Source: Entomomonas moraniae
Lineage (GTDB): Bacteria; Pseudomonadota; Gammaproteobacteria; Pseudomonadales; Pseudomonadaceae
Direction of reading: 5' to 3'
Length of the DNA: 64,000 nucleotides
NCBI RefSeq assembly: GCF_003991975.1
Contig: NZ_CP029822.1
Location: 2,443,648-2,507,647, forward strand
Shown: positions 30,998 through 40,917 of the stretch, one piece after another
Numbering within the stretch: the stretch's first letter is position 1
How the letters are laid out: each line of letters starts with the position of its first letter
The notes under the pieces: generated by a model
Told to the model about the DNA's origin: nothing
Database searches by the model: none
Seen by the model: the letters and a program-made list of their open reading frames with translations, nothing else
Made by a program: the position numbers and the translations under genes

Positions 30998-32212
30998 ATG
31001 GCTTGGAATGAGCCCGGTAATTCAAATAACAATGATAATGACAAAGATAAAAATCGTAACCAAGATCCATGGGGGAAGCCTCCAAAAAACAATGGAGGCA
31101 ACGAGGGACCTCCTGATCTAGATGAGGCTTTACGCAAAGTAAAAGATACATTAGGTAAATTCTTAGGCGGTAAAAAATCCTCTAATAACTCTGGAGGTAA
31201 CCATAATAATAACGGTAGTTTTGGACTACCTATACTTCCTATCGCCCTAATTATTATCATTGGGATTGTTGGTGTTTGGCTGTCAAAAGCTGTTTATATT
31301 GTTGACCAACAAGAACAAGCTATTATTTTACGCTTTGGTAAATATTATGAGACTGTTAATCCTGGGCTTCATATCTATTTTCCACCTGTAGAGCAAAAAT
31401 TCCAAGAAAATGTAACTGCTGAACGCTCTTACAATAAACAGGGACAAATGCTTACCAGCGATGAAAATATTGTTGATATTCCTGTCACTGTTCAATACCG
31501 CATTACTAATTTAAAAGATTTTATCTTAGAAAATAATAATCCTATAGAAAGCTTAGAGAATGCGACTGACAGTGCACTAAGACAAGTAGCTGGATCGACT
31601 ACAATGGATGACATCCTTACAAGTGGCCGTGAAAAAATGGCTGTTGAAATTCAAGAAGAATTAACGAATATGCTTGATAAATACCAAACGGGTATTCAAG
31701 TTACGCAAGTCAACATTCAAAGTGCCACAGCACCTTATGCGGTACAGTCAGCATTTGATGATGTGATTCGCGCCCGCGAAGAGCAACAAAAATTAAAAAA
31801 TGAAGCTGAAACCTATAAAAATGGTATTGTCCCAGATGCTCGCGGGGAAGCAGCTCGAATCGCAGCCAGTGCTGTGGGTTATCGTGAAGCGATTGTTGAT
31901 GAGGCAAGTGGTAATGCTATTCGTTTTGAAAAATTACTCTCGGCTTATCAACAAGCACCACAAATTACTAGAGATCGTATGTATCTAGACACTATTCAAG
32001 AAGTACTAAGCAAAACTAGCAAGGTATTAATTACTGGTAAAGATGGTCAAAATCAAGTTATTTATCTACCACTTGACAAGATGATGAATAGTCAAAAAGC
32101 ACTACCTACCGAGTCAGGGAACCTGACTAAGCCTTCTACAAACATGACTAGACAGCAAACTACGTCGCCTACCAAAAATACAGCAGATTCAAGAGCAAGG
32201 GGGGAACGCTAA
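30998..32212 (+). CDS. hflK: FtsH protease modulator HflK
   Basis: Subunit of the membrane HflK-HflC complex, which encloses and modulates the FtsH protease; 404 aa. A low-complexity N-terminal segment rich in Asn, Gly and Lys precedes one transmembrane helix (LPILPIALIIIIGIVGVWL, about 75-94). The SPFH/band-7 domain (VDQQEQAIILRFGKYYETV onwards) and a coiled coil follow, with a polar C-terminal tail. Start ATG 30998 has GGGAGG upstream. Stop TAA overlaps the hflC ATG by one base. The hfq-hflX genes that usually precede it in gammaproteobacteria are absent. Confidence 0.95.
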   Translation: MAWNEPGNSNNNDNDKDKNRNQDPWGKPPKNNGGNEGPPDLDEALRKVKDTLGKFLGGKKSSNNSGGNHNNNGSFGLPILPIALIIIIGIVGVWLSKAVYIVDQQEQAIILRFGKYYETVNPGLHIYFPPVEQKFQENVTAERSYNKQGQMLTSDENIVDIPVTVQYRITNLKDFILENNNPIESLENATDSALRQVAGSTTMDDILTSGREKMAVEIQEELTNMLDKYQTGIQVTQVNIQSATAPYAVQSAFDDVIRAREEQQKLKNEAETYKNGIVPDARGEAARIAASAVGYREAIVDEASGNAIRFEKLLSAYQQAPQITRDRMYLDTIQEVLSKTSKVLITGKDGQNQVIYLPLDKMMNSQKALPTESGNLTKPSTNMTRQQTTSPTKNTADSRARGER

Positions 32213-33120
32213 TGAGTAATAAATTATTTTTCCCAATTATCATTATTGTTTTACTTGTTATCTTTGGCTGGAACTCCCTATTTATTGTTTCACAAACTGA
32301 AAGAGGGATTTTATTAAGATTTGGTGAAGTCGAAAATGCTAATTTAGAGCCTGGGCTACATTTCAAATGGCCGATCATCAACAAAGTAAAACTGTTTGAT
32401 GCTCGCCTGCTTACTCTTGACACACCAAATGTACGCTTTCTTACCAAAGAAAAGAAATCAGTAATGGTTGATGCCTATGCTCGTTGGAGAGTATCTAATC
32501 CTGAATTATTCTATACCAGTGTGCGTGGTGATAAATTTACGGCTGATGAACGATTAGGCCGCCGTTTAGATGCCGCATTACGTAACCAGTTCGGTAATAA
32601 AACCCTTAATGAGTTGGTTAACGATGCAGGGACGTTAATGGATAAGAACGGTCGTGTCATCAGTGGCCGTAATGAAGTCATGACCCATGTAACTGATTCA
32701 CTGAATAAAATGGCTCAAAAAGAGTTGGGCATCGAAGTATTAGATGTAAGAATTAAAGCCATCGATCTTCCCCAGGAAGTATATGACAGTGTTTTCGCAA
32801 GAATGCGTACTGAACGCGAACGTGAAGCACAAAAATACCGAGCGGAAGGAAGAGAAGCTGCAGAAAAAATTCGTGCCGAGGCAGATCGTGAAAAGCTCGT
32901 TATTTTAGCTGAAGCTTACCGCAATGCTGAAGAAATCCGAGGGGAAGGCGATGCTAAAGCAGCCGCTATTTATGCAGATGCCTACTCAAAAGCACCAGAG
33001 TTTTATAACTTCTATCGCAGTATGCAGGCCTATCGTGAAAGTTTTAAAGACAAAAACGATCTGTTAGTGCTTGACCCTAGCTCTGAATTCTTCCGTTATT
33101 TCCAAAAAGCAACTCAATAA
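32212..33120 (+). CDS. hflC: FtsH protease modulator HflC
   Basis: Second subunit of the HflKC complex, 302 aa. An N-terminal membrane anchor (about 5-22) precedes the band-7 domain (FIVSQTERGILLRFGEV) and a long alanine/glutamate-rich helix (EREREAQKYRAEGREAAEKI). VLDPSSEFFRYF at the C-terminus is typical of HflC. The ATG overlaps the hflK stop codon, with GGGGGAA as ribosome-binding site, so the two are translationally coupled, in keeping with equal stoichiometry. Confidence 0.96.
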   Translation: MSNKLFFPIIIIVLLVIFGWNSLFIVSQTERGILLRFGEVENANLEPGLHFKWPIINKVKLFDARLLTLDTPNVRFLTKEKKSVMVDAYARWRVSNPELFYTSVRGDKFTADERLGRRLDAALRNQFGNKTLNELVNDAGTLMDKNGRVISGRNEVMTHVTDSLNKMAQKELGIEVLDVRIKAIDLPQEVYDSVFARMRTEREREAQKYRAEGREAAEKIRAEADREKLVILAEAYRNAEEIRGEGDAKAAAIYADAYSKAPEFYNFYRSMQAYRESFKDKNDLLVLDPSSEFFRYFQKATQ

Positions 33121-33125
33121 TAGAT

Positions 33126-33150
33126 GGGGGTACTCCACCCCCTTTCTTTT
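33126..33150 (+). terminator. Intrinsic terminator after hflKC
   Basis: GGGGGT (33126-33131) pairs with ACCCCC (33137-33142) around a five-base loop, followed by TTTCTTTT. It lies between hflC and recC, so recC expression needs read-through or a promoter inside this region. Confidence 0.75.
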
Positions 33151-33166
33151 CTAACGGAGGTTACTG

Positions 33167-36100
33167 TTGCAATCAGGTTTAATGATTGTACATGGCAATC
33201 ATCTTGAGCAATTAAGAACTCTTGCTGTCAATTGGATGCGTGAACATCCACTTAATCCACTAGACCCCGAAGTTATTTTAGTACAAAGTAATGGTATCGC
33301 CCAATGGCTAAAACTTGCACTGGCTGAAGATACTATTGATGATGGCTGTGGTATAGCGGCGGCTATTAATATACAGCTACCATCGAGATTTTTATGGCAA
33401 ACGTACCGAGCCGTTCTTGGTGAAAAAGCTGTTGCAAAACAATCACCACTAGACAAAGAGCCACTCACATGGCGATTACTGAGACTACTTCCGCAATATA
33501 TTAATAATCCTCAGTTTAGTGCCTTAAAACAATTTTTAGAAGATGATGCAGACCAAAGAAAACATTATCAACTAGCTGAACAATTGGCCGACTTATTCGA
33601 CCAATACCAAGTGTATCGTTCAGATTGGTTACAAGATTGGTTACAAGGCAAAGACCAATTAAAAAATGTCCACGGTAAACTTAAACCCGTGCCTAGCGAA
33701 CAACAATGGCAACCAACGTTATGGCGATTATTGCTTGATGATTTGGGTGCGGAAATAATGCAGGGTAGCCGAGCGGGGGTTCACCAACAGTTTATTGAGT
33801 ATTGCCAGAATCTCACCCGATCGCCCCTTGGCTTACCCAAGCGCATCAGTGTATTTGGTATTTCAGCTTTACCTGCACAAATGGTAGAGGCATTAGCGAT
33901 ACTCGCAAAATTTACTCAAGTTATTTTTTATGTCCATAATCCTTGCCAATATCACTGGCTTGATATTGTGGAGGGTAAACAATTACTACGCCATGAATAC
34001 AGGCGTCAAAATAAAAAAGTTAATAAACTACAAGTCCAAGACCTACACCAGCATGGACATCCATTGTTAGCCGCATGGGGGAAACAGGGCCGCGACTATA
34101 TTAATTTATTAGACCGCTATGACGATCCTGATAGCTATCAACAACAATTTGGTATTGTGAGTGGCGGAAAAATTGACTTGTATGAAACACCTAATACTCA
34201 AACACTCTTAGGACAATTACAAGATGATATTCTTGAGTTACGGGCATTGCCTGAAACTCGAGAAAAATGGCAACCGATTAATCTCGAACACGATAATTCG
34301 ATTCGTTTTCATATTGCTCATAGTCCACAACGAGAAATTGAGATATTACACGATCAACTACTCGATTTATTTAATCATGATAAATCACTACGCCCACGTG
34401 ACATTATCATCATGGTACCCAATATCGATCAATATACACCCTTTATTCAGGCTGTATTTGGTCAAATCAACAAACAAGATAAACGTTATATTCCTTTTAC
34501 ACTATCCGATCGTGGTAAACGGAATATAGAACCCTTACTCATTGCATTAGAATACTTATTAAAACTGCCTGACAGCCGTTTTAATGTCACTGATATTTTA
34601 GACTTACTTGATGTCCCTGCAATCCGCCAAAAATTTAACTGGCAAGAACAAGACCTACCGATACTGCACCGTTGGATACACCAAGCAGGTATCCGTTGGG
34701 GATTAGATGCACAACAGCGCCATGACCTAGGTCTACCCCAACAAATAGATCAAAATAGCTGGCTATTTGGCTTACGCCGTATGTTGCTAGGTTATGCCAT
34801 GGGTAGTACAGAAGATGACTGGCAATCTATTCAGCCATTTGATGAAATTGGAGGTAATCAAGCTATTTTAATTGGTTCTCTCGCTCAATTTATCGCTATT
34901 CTTGACGATATACAAAAAAAATTATCTCAACAATTACTCCCCCTTCAATGGGCTACACTACTCAGACAATCCCTCGAACTGGTCTTTGAACCTAGTAACG
35001 ATAACGAACAAGAGTTACTCACTGACTTGGCCAATTTACTTGATGACTGGCTAACGCTTTGTGAAGAAGCTGAATTAAACGAATCCCTCCCCCTCACGGT
35101 TGTTAGAGAAGCATGGCTTTCAGGCGTAGATAGAGAGCGTCTTAATCAAAACTTTATAGCAGGCTCGGTGAGCTTTTGTACACTAATGCCAATGCGCGCC
35201 ATTCCCTTTAAAATTATTTGTCTACTGGGCATGAATGATGGGGATTACCCACGCCCGACAACACATATAGACTTTGACCTGATGGCTAAAGATTATCGTC
35301 CTGGAGATCGCTCGCGCAGAGAGGATGATCGCTACCTACTGCTTGAAGCGCTTTTATCTGCAAGAGAAAAGCTTTACATTAGCTGGGTCGGTAGAAATAT
35401 TCGCGATAATAGTGAACGCCCACCCTCTGTATTAGTTGGACAGTTACGTGATCACCTTGCAGCGGGGTGGAAACTAGATAGTAATCAAGAACTGCTACAC
35501 GGAATAACTCAAATCCATGCATTACAACCTTTTAGTAGGCGCTATTTCCATCATGATAAAAACTGGTTTAGCTATGCAACCGAGTGGGCGGGCTTATACA
35601 AAAAAAATACGGAAATCACAGCTAAGCAGATACTCCCCGCCTTTCCCGTCAATACGCCCATTAAATTAGAGCAATTAATCAGTTTTTTAAAACATCCTGT
35701 TCGCTATTTTTTTAATCAACGACTGAAAGTAACCTTCAACCAAGACAACGAACTGACAGAAGATAATGAACCCTTCACTTTAGATGGTTTACAACGTTAT
35801 CAAATACTTGATCAATGGCTAAAAAGTTGTCTTAACGACAATCAAGATGAAACCAAAACACAACAAACACTTAGTCATAATATCAAATACCTAAAATTGA
35901 CAGGACAACTCCCTATCGCAGGTTTTGGTGAGCAATTAGCGAAAGAACTTGTTAATACACTTATTCCACTATTAAACCATCATCGTTTGATGATCGCACC
36001 TTGCCAAAAACTGGAAACACCCTTGCCTATTAACTACCATTATCAAGGCGTCTATCTACAAAGCTGGGTGAATAATCTCTATCAATTAGATAATAATCAG

Positions 36101-36574
36101 CTTTTAAACTGTAACGCCTTACCCACAACACTTATTCAAAATAAAAATACCAAATGGCAACATCTCATTGCCCCTTGGGTTATCCAACTGGCAGCCAACA
36201 GTGTTAATATTCCTTTGAAAACGGTTGTGTTAGGAACAGATACGGCTATTTGCCTTGAAACCTACAAACTAGAAGAAGCTTCTACCCTTTTAAACACGCT
36301 GCTAGACAATTGGCAAGCAGGTATGCAATATCCCTTGCCCACTGCAATAAAAACAGGATTTTCATGGTTAAAAGAAAAAGACCTTGATTCGGCACAACTT
36401 ACCTATGAAGGTACAGACTATATATTAGGTGAGTGTCAACAAAGCACTGTACTTCGCAGACAATACCCCTCTTTTGAACAACTCAATCAACACCAACAAT
36501 TTGAGCAATGGACAGAAAAACTCTACCAATCTATTTATGAGGCACCGTGGCAAATACAACCGTATAACGCTTAA
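33167..36574 (+). CDS. recC: Exodeoxyribonuclease V gamma subunit (RecC)
   Basis: RecC subunit of the RecBCD helicase-nuclease for double-strand break repair; it recognises Chi and splits the strands. 1,135 aa, near the family's usual length and intact. Identifying segments are MIVHGNHLEQL, QSNGIAQWLKLALAE, IQLPSRFLWQTYR, SVFGISALPAQMVEAL, HIAHSPQREIEILHDQLL, FTLSDRGKRN, and CLLGMNDGDYPRP with DLMAKDYRPGDRSRREDDR. Translation starts at TTG 33167, six bases after GGAGG. recB and recD usually follow but are not here; a uracil permease gene comes next. Confidence 0.94.
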   Translation: MQSGLMIVHGNHLEQLRTLAVNWMREHPLNPLDPEVILVQSNGIAQWLKLALAEDTIDDGCGIAAAINIQLPSRFLWQTYRAVLGEKAVAKQSPLDKEPLTWRLLRLLPQYINNPQFSALKQFLEDDADQRKHYQLAEQLADLFDQYQVYRSDWLQDWLQGKDQLKNVHGKLKPVPSEQQWQPTLWRLLLDDLGAEIMQGSRAGVHQQFIEYCQNLTRSPLGLPKRISVFGISALPAQMVEALAILAKFTQVIFYVHNPCQYHWLDIVEGKQLLRHEYRRQNKKVNKLQVQDLHQHGHPLLAAWGKQGRDYINLLDRYDDPDSYQQQFGIVSGGKIDLYETPNTQTLLGQLQDDILELRALPETREKWQPINLEHDNSIRFHIAHSPQREIEILHDQLLDLFNHDKSLRPRDIIIMVPNIDQYTPFIQAVFGQINKQDKRYIPFTLSDRGKRNIEPLLIALEYLLKLPDSRFNVTDILDLLDVPAIRQKFNWQEQDLPILHRWIHQAGIRWGLDAQQRHDLGLPQQIDQNSWLFGLRRMLLGYAMGSTEDDWQSIQPFDEIGGNQAILIGSLAQFIAILDDIQKKLSQQLLPLQWATLLRQSLELVFEPSNDNEQELLTDLANLLDDWLTLCEEAELNESLPLTVVREAWLSGVDRERLNQNFIAGSVSFCTLMPMRAIPFKIICLLGMNDGDYPRPTTHIDFDLMAKDYRPGDRSRREDDRYLLLEALLSAREKLYISWVGRNIRDNSERPPSVLVGQLRDHLAAGWKLDSNQELLHGITQIHALQPFSRRYFHHDKNWFSYATEWAGLYKKNTEITAKQILPAFPVNTPIKLEQLISFLKHPVRYFFNQRLKVTFNQDNELTEDNEPFTLDGLQRYQILDQWLKSCLNDNQDETKTQQTLSHNIKYLKLTGQLPIAGFGEQLAKELVNTLIPLLNHHRLMIAPCQKLETPLPINYHYQGVYLQSWVNNLYQLDNNQLLNCNALPTTLIQNKNTKWQHLIAPWVIQLAANSVNIPLKTVVLGTDTAICLETYKLEEASTLLNTLLDNWQAGMQYPLPTAIKTGFSWLKEKDLDSAQLTYEGTDYILGECQQSTVLRRQYPSFEQLNQHQQFEQWTEKLYQSIYEAPWQIQPYNA

Positions 36575-36638
36575 ATTTATCCCTACTCACCACAATTTGG
36601 CGATATAATGACGCAGCCCCTTTATCAGGTAAGGTTCT

Positions 36639-37838
36639 ATGTATTACATAAAACAATTTATAGCAGGTGCCCAAATACTCTTTGTTGCTTTTGGCGCGAT
36701 GGTATTCGTCCCCATATTCACTGGTCTTAATCCTGCCATGGCGCTCCTAGGTGCGGGAGTAGGAACCCTCATTTTCCAATTGGTAACCAAAGGCCAAGTG
36801 CCAGTATTTCTAGGTTCATCCTTTGCCTTTGTTGCTCCCATCTCCTACGTAATGGCAACATGGGGTCAAGGTGCCACTCAATTTGGCTTATTTGTCGCAG
36901 GCTTCACTTACTTTATTTTTGCTCTAATCATCAAATGGCGAGGAATAAAATTAATTGACAAATTATTCCCACCCGTAGTGATTGGCCCTATTATTATCGT
37001 GATTGGTCTGTCTGTAGCAGTAACCGCATCTAACATGGCAATGGGTGTTAAAGATTCAACAGTTACTTATTACCAAGCTATCAGCCTAGCCGCTATTTCA
37101 CTGATTACAACCATCACTGTATCCGCTTTGGGGCGTGGAATGTTTCGTTTAATTCCTATTTTATCTGGCGTTATCGTTGGTTATATAGCTGCAACAATGA
37201 TGGGAGTAATCGATTTTAAACCCATTATAAATGCACCTTGGTTTGCCATTCCAAAACTCCACGCCATAGAGGTTAATTGGACTGTCGCATTGCTGATGAT
37301 ACCCGTTGCAATTGCCCCTATTATTGAGCACATAGGTAACATCATTGCCACAGGTAATATCACAGGCCAAAACTATACCCAATCCCCGGGGTTACACAAA
37401 ACGCTAACAGGTGATGGTCTAGGTGTATGTTTTGCTGGTTTAATCGGTGGCCCACCGATTACGACCTACTCTGAAGTTACAGGTGCCCTTATGATTACCC
37501 GTAACTTTAATGTCATTATCATGACTTATGCCGCAATATTGGCTATTTGCTTAGCGTTCTTTGGAAAATTTAATGCTCTTTTAACATCGATTCCCAAACC
37601 CGTCATGGGTGGTATTACAATTCTATTGTTTGGAACAATTGCCTCAATAGGATTAAAAGCCATTATTGATGCAAAGGTAGACTTGTCCATTCCTAAAAAT
37701 CTTATTATTGTATCGGTTGTTCTCACTTGTGGCATTGGTGGACTGGCCTTAAAAATAGGAGAATTTAGTTTGGCAGGAGTTGGCCTCGTAAGCATATTGG
37801 CTATCATATTAAACTTACTCCTAAAACATAAATGTTAG
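36639..37838 (+). CDS. uraA: Uracil/xanthine permease family transporter (UraA-like)
   Basis: Inner-membrane proton symporter of the NCS2 family, 399 aa with about 14 helices. It probably imports uracil. Features include FVAFGAMVFVPIFTGLNP, the GSSFAFVAPI half-helix, the substrate-site glutamate region VAIAPIIEHIGNIIA, and GLIGGPPITTYSEVTGALMITR (second binding glutamate and proline-rich half-helix). These match the E. coli UraA pattern better than xanthine transporters. Start ATG 36639 has AAGG upstream. The following FUSC-type gene is on the same strand, 59 nt away. Confidence 0.9.
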   Translation: MYYIKQFIAGAQILFVAFGAMVFVPIFTGLNPAMALLGAGVGTLIFQLVTKGQVPVFLGSSFAFVAPISYVMATWGQGATQFGLFVAGFTYFIFALIIKWRGIKLIDKLFPPVVIGPIIIVIGLSVAVTASNMAMGVKDSTVTYYQAISLAAISLITTITVSALGRGMFRLIPILSGVIVGYIAATMMGVIDFKPIINAPWFAIPKLHAIEVNWTVALLMIPVAIAPIIEHIGNIIATGNITGQNYTQSPGLHKTLTGDGLGVCFAGLIGGPPITTYSEVTGALMITRNFNVIIMTYAAILAICLAFFGKFNALLTSIPKPVMGGITILLFGTIASIGLKAIIDAKVDLSIPKNLIIVSVVLTCGIGGLALKIGEFSLAGVGLVSILAIILNLLLKHKC

Positions 37839-37897
37839 TGTTTTATTGGCAAGTTCAGTAATTATCACAATTCAATTAATCATTATTGACTTGCCTT

Positions 37898-38914
37898 ATG
37901 ACTAAGGAACATACGATCTTAAATAATCTCACTAAACTTGTCACATGGGGAAAAACTGCTCGAGCACTGGGTATAGCCCTTGGTACGGTGCTCCCTTGGA
38001 TAATAGGATCACTCTGTAACCAAAGTCAAAATGGTTCTATCATCTCTTTTGGTAGTTACCTACTGGTCAGTACCTTCATTTTCTTACCTAAAGACCATAC
38101 CTTTAAAATATTATGCTTATCCGCTATTATTTTTAGTCTGTTTGCTACTGTTGGCATATTTACCACTCTCGGCTCACCTTTCTTTTTTATCTTTGCTCTA
38201 TTTGCCGCCGCCACACAATGCATCAGCGAACTACGTAACAACCATCTGCGTATGCCTTTTGCATTAGCAACACTAGGCTACTTCTTATCCATCAATCAAA
38301 TTCCTGAAGATGGCCCCTTCTTCTATGCACTCTTTTTCAGTGTGGGTTGTATCTGGGGGATATTTATCACCTATTTTGGATTTACCAAAGAAACTAAGCC
38401 ACTACACACGAACAAGATTGACCTTAAAAATAACCCCGAACAGCAACGGTTTACTATCAGTATCGCTATAACAACACTGCTAGGTGGTATTATCGCTTGT
38501 TTTAGCCCCGGAACACATCCCTGCTGGCTACCTGCGGCTGCACTTAGGGTCATAAAACCTACGCAAGAACAAACGATTTACCGTATAAAAACACGTATTA
38601 CAGGAAGCTTATTGGGTGCAGCAGCAGGTGGTATATTACTAGGATTATCACCTATTCCATGGCTACACATACTTCTTGTTTGCTTAGTCATGTTTATAAT
38701 GCAAATTGCGACAGCTAAACGCTATGGTATTTGGACATTCTGCTTAACCGCTGTTGCATTAGCCTTTAACTTCCCGGCAACAGGTGATATTTTTTTAATG
38801 GCGACTGATCGCGTTTTACTAACGGCAGGGGGGATTTTGATTGCCTTAACGGTATTATTAATTCTGCCTAACGAGCCGAAAACCAAAGAGGATAGCACCA
38901 GCTATCCTCTTTAA
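37898..38914 (+). CDS. FUSC family membrane protein
   Basis: 338-aa inner-membrane protein of the fusaric-acid-resistance-like (FUSC) group. Two hydrophobic bundles (about 20-155 and 190-325) are separated by a cytosolic loop rich in Lys and Asn. The second bundle has the family pattern of a paired start (CWLPAAALRVIKPTQEQTI, then RIKTRITGSLLGAAAG). FUSC proteins act in export of aromatic acids or other small molecules; the substrate here is unknown. ATG 37898 is preferred to TTG 37886. Lies 59 nt after uraA. Confidence 0.72.
   Translation: MTKEHTILNNLTKLVTWGKTARALGIALGTVLPWIIGSLCNQSQNGSIISFGSYLLVSTFIFLPKDHTFKILCLSAIIFSLFATVGIFTTLGSPFFFIFALFAAATQCISELRNNHLRMPFALATLGYFLSINQIPEDGPFFYALFFSVGCIWGIFITYFGFTKETKPLHTNKIDLKNNPEQQRFTISIAITTLLGGIIACFSPGTHPCWLPAAALRVIKPTQEQTIYRIKTRITGSLLGAAAGGILLGLSPIPWLHILLVCLVMFIMQIATAKRYGIWTFCLTAVALAFNFPATGDIFLMATDRVLLTAGGILIALTVLLILPNEPKTKEDSTSYPL
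38885..38912 (+). terminator. Terminator-like hairpin at the end of the FUSC gene
   Basis: AAAGAGGATAGC (38885-38896) and GCTATCCTCTTT (38901-38912) are perfect 12-bp arms with an ACCA loop. The stem includes the last codons. A/T runs at the stem base allow function on either strand. Confidence 0.65.
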
Positions 38915-38934
38915 AATCATCTAAAATAAGATAA

Positions 38935-39630
38935 TTAGCTATCTGCTTTCTCTTTACATAATAGAGGATAAACAACACCAGCCAATACTGCACCAATAAT
39001 GGGGGCTACCCAGAAGACTCATAATTGCTCAAGTGCCCATCCTTGTACAAAAAGAGCCTGACTTGTTAAACGTGCAGGGTTTACTGACGTATTAGTAACA
39101 GGAATACTGATTAAGTGAATTAATGTTAAACCAAGACCAATAGCAATAGGAGCAAAACCAGCAGGTGCTTTACCATGAGTCGAACCCATAATAATCATTA
39201 AAAAGGCAAACGTCATCACGACTTCACAAATAAAACCTGCTAATAGCGTGTATTTATCAGAAGAATGCTCACCTACACCATTTGCAGCGAACCCATCAGC
39301 TAATGAAAAACCTGCCTTTCCACTTGCTATCATATAAATAATAGCCGCGGCTATTGTCGCACCGACCACTTATGAAATAATATAAGGAACAACATCTTTT
39401 GCTGGAAAACGTCTGCCAACGCATAATCCTATGCTGACAGCCAGATTAAGATGACAACCAGAAATATAGCCAATGGCATATGCCATCGTTAGTACAGTGA
39501 GACCAAATGCAAGTGCGACCCCTAAAAAACCAATATGAGGCGCCGCAAAAACGGCACTACCACATCCCCCAAGAACCAACCAAAATGTACTAAACCCTTC
39601 TGTTAGGCATCTTACCTTTAACTAATACAT
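38935..39630 (-). pseudogene. aqpZ: Aquaporin Z gene inactivated by three in-frame stops
   Basis: Full-length reading frame of 231 codons plus stop, the same length as E. coli AqpZ, with no frameshift, but three in-frame stops. They are TAG at codon 3 (39622-39624), TAA at codon 87 (39370-39372) and TGA at codon 204 (39019-39021). Family alignment suggests the ancestral codons were glutamine at 87 and tryptophan at 204. The first NPA motif is also changed to NLA; the second (NPARL) remains. [16 protein letters not shown] and [20 protein letters not shown] identify the gene. A good AAAGGA ribosome-binding site is kept, so inactivation looks recent. Sequencing error is unlikely given the pattern but cannot be excluded. 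Confidence 0.9.
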
Positions 39631-39694
39631 AATAAATCCTTTAAATAAACAAATAAAACTTTTAAAGATCTTTAACTCTTTAATTTCTTTAAGA

Positions 39695-39725
39695 TAATGC
39701 TACTTAAGTAGCATTAAGAATTATA
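39695..39725 (-). promoter_or_regulatory. 22-bp palindrome beside a -10 element upstream of aqpZ
   Basis: Positions 39695-39716 are a perfect 22-bp palindrome (centre TACTTAAGTA). A perfect minus-strand TATAAT lies at 39720-39725, so the predicted transcription start falls within the palindrome. That is the place expected for a repressor site. No good -35 is seen at 17 nt. It could also be a short hairpin ending the upstream symporter transcript. Confidence 0.5.
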
Positions 39726-39833
39726 TTGTATACTCAAAGTCAAAAAAAGTTCCTTTCCATTAATACCCATAAAACTTTCTTACTTTATGGACTAGGTCTC
39801 TTTTAATATCAAATTTAATGATTCGTTAATGTT

Positions 39834-40763
39834 TTACCTTATTTCTTGTTTATTTTTCTTTGCAGGTTTCCTTTGCCAATAGCTCGCTAATAAAGAACCT
39901 GAAATATTGTGCCAAACAGAAAAAATGGCCCCTGGTAAAGAAGACAAAGGTGAAAAAGCTTGTCCCAAGGTTGCGGCTAAAGCAGAGTTCTGCATCCCCA
40001 CCTCAATAGCCATAGTTCGACAAGTAGACTCATCAAAACCAAACAACTTTCCGCCCCAATAACCACCCAATAAACCTATGGCATTATGCAAGACAATTGC
40101 AACCATAATCACAATGCCTACATTAGCAATCTGATTTTGACTTGCAGCCACAACTACACCGATGAGCAATACAACACAACACATCGAAAAGAAAGGTAAA
40201 ATAGGTTCTATCTTCTTCACGGCATTATTAAATAAATAATGCACCACCAATCCCAAAGAAATGGGTACAAGCACAATCAATACAATGTGCTCAAACATGG
40301 ACCATGCATCAACTTTAACGGCATGTCCAACCAACAACAATGTTAACAATGGCGTAACAACCACGCCAACCAATGTGGAAACCGATGAAATCGTTACTGA
40401 CAATGCCACATTCCCTTTTGCTAAATAAATAATAACATTAGAAGCTGTACCACTCGAAACACTACCGACAAGTACCATGCCCACTACTAAATCAGTCGAC
40501 ATATTAAATAACTTGGCTAAAATTAAAGCCGCCAATGGCATCACCACATAATGCAAAACAGTACAAACAATCACTGCTTTTGGCTTAGCAAAAACATATT
40601 TAAAATCTGCAACACTTAGCGAAACCCCCATAGTAAACATCACAAACATCAATAAATAACTAATCCACGGCTTAAAAGGTAGAAAAACGCTTGGAATATA
40701 ATAAGCAGCAATAGCAACACCTACTGCCCATAGGGGAAATAACTTACAAATTCGACTTAACAT
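39834..40763 (-). CDS. Bile acid:sodium symporter family transporter (PanS-like)
   Basis: 309-aa inner-membrane protein with about ten helices. It belongs to the bile acid:sodium symporter superfamily, in the bacterial group that includes the ketopantoate transporter PanS. Signature regions are [29 protein letters not shown] (crossing helix with sodium-site residues) and [17 protein letters not shown] 40763 follows TTAGGA closely and is preferred to TTG 40784. The substrate is unknown; organic acids such as ketopantoate or pyruvate are possible. Single gene between the aqpZ remnant and a divergent VanW gene. Confidence 0.85.
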   Translation of the reverse strand: MLSRICKLFPLWAVGVAIAAYYIPSVFLPFKPWISYLLMFVMFTMGVSLSVADFKYVFAKPKAVIVCTVLHYVVMPLAALILAKLFNMSTDLVVGMVLVGSVSSGTASNVIIYLAKGNVALSVTISSVSTLVGVVVTPLLTLLLVGHAVKVDAWSMFEHIVLIVLVPISLGLVVHYLFNNAVKKIEPILPFFSMCCVVLLIGVVVAASQNQIANVGIVIMVAIVLHNAIGLLGGYWGGKLFGFDESTCRTMAIEVGMQNSALAATLGQAFSPLSSLPGAIFSVWHNISGSLLASYWQRKPAKKNKQEIR

Positions 40764-40917
40764 GATTATCCTAATTAATGACAAGGTTCACCCTAGAATC
40801 GACAAATTATATACATTGATCTTTATACTGTATAATCATTATTGACTCATTTAATCTTCCTCGTATCAAGCTCCTTTGTTGCTCAGCAAATTAAAAGGCA
40901 TACAAATTAATACGACC

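Noticed and set aside
39019..39579. Two separate small genes in the aquaporin region
   Set aside because: They are consecutive parts of one AqpZ frame separated by an in-frame TAA, and their apparent starts fall in mid-domain.
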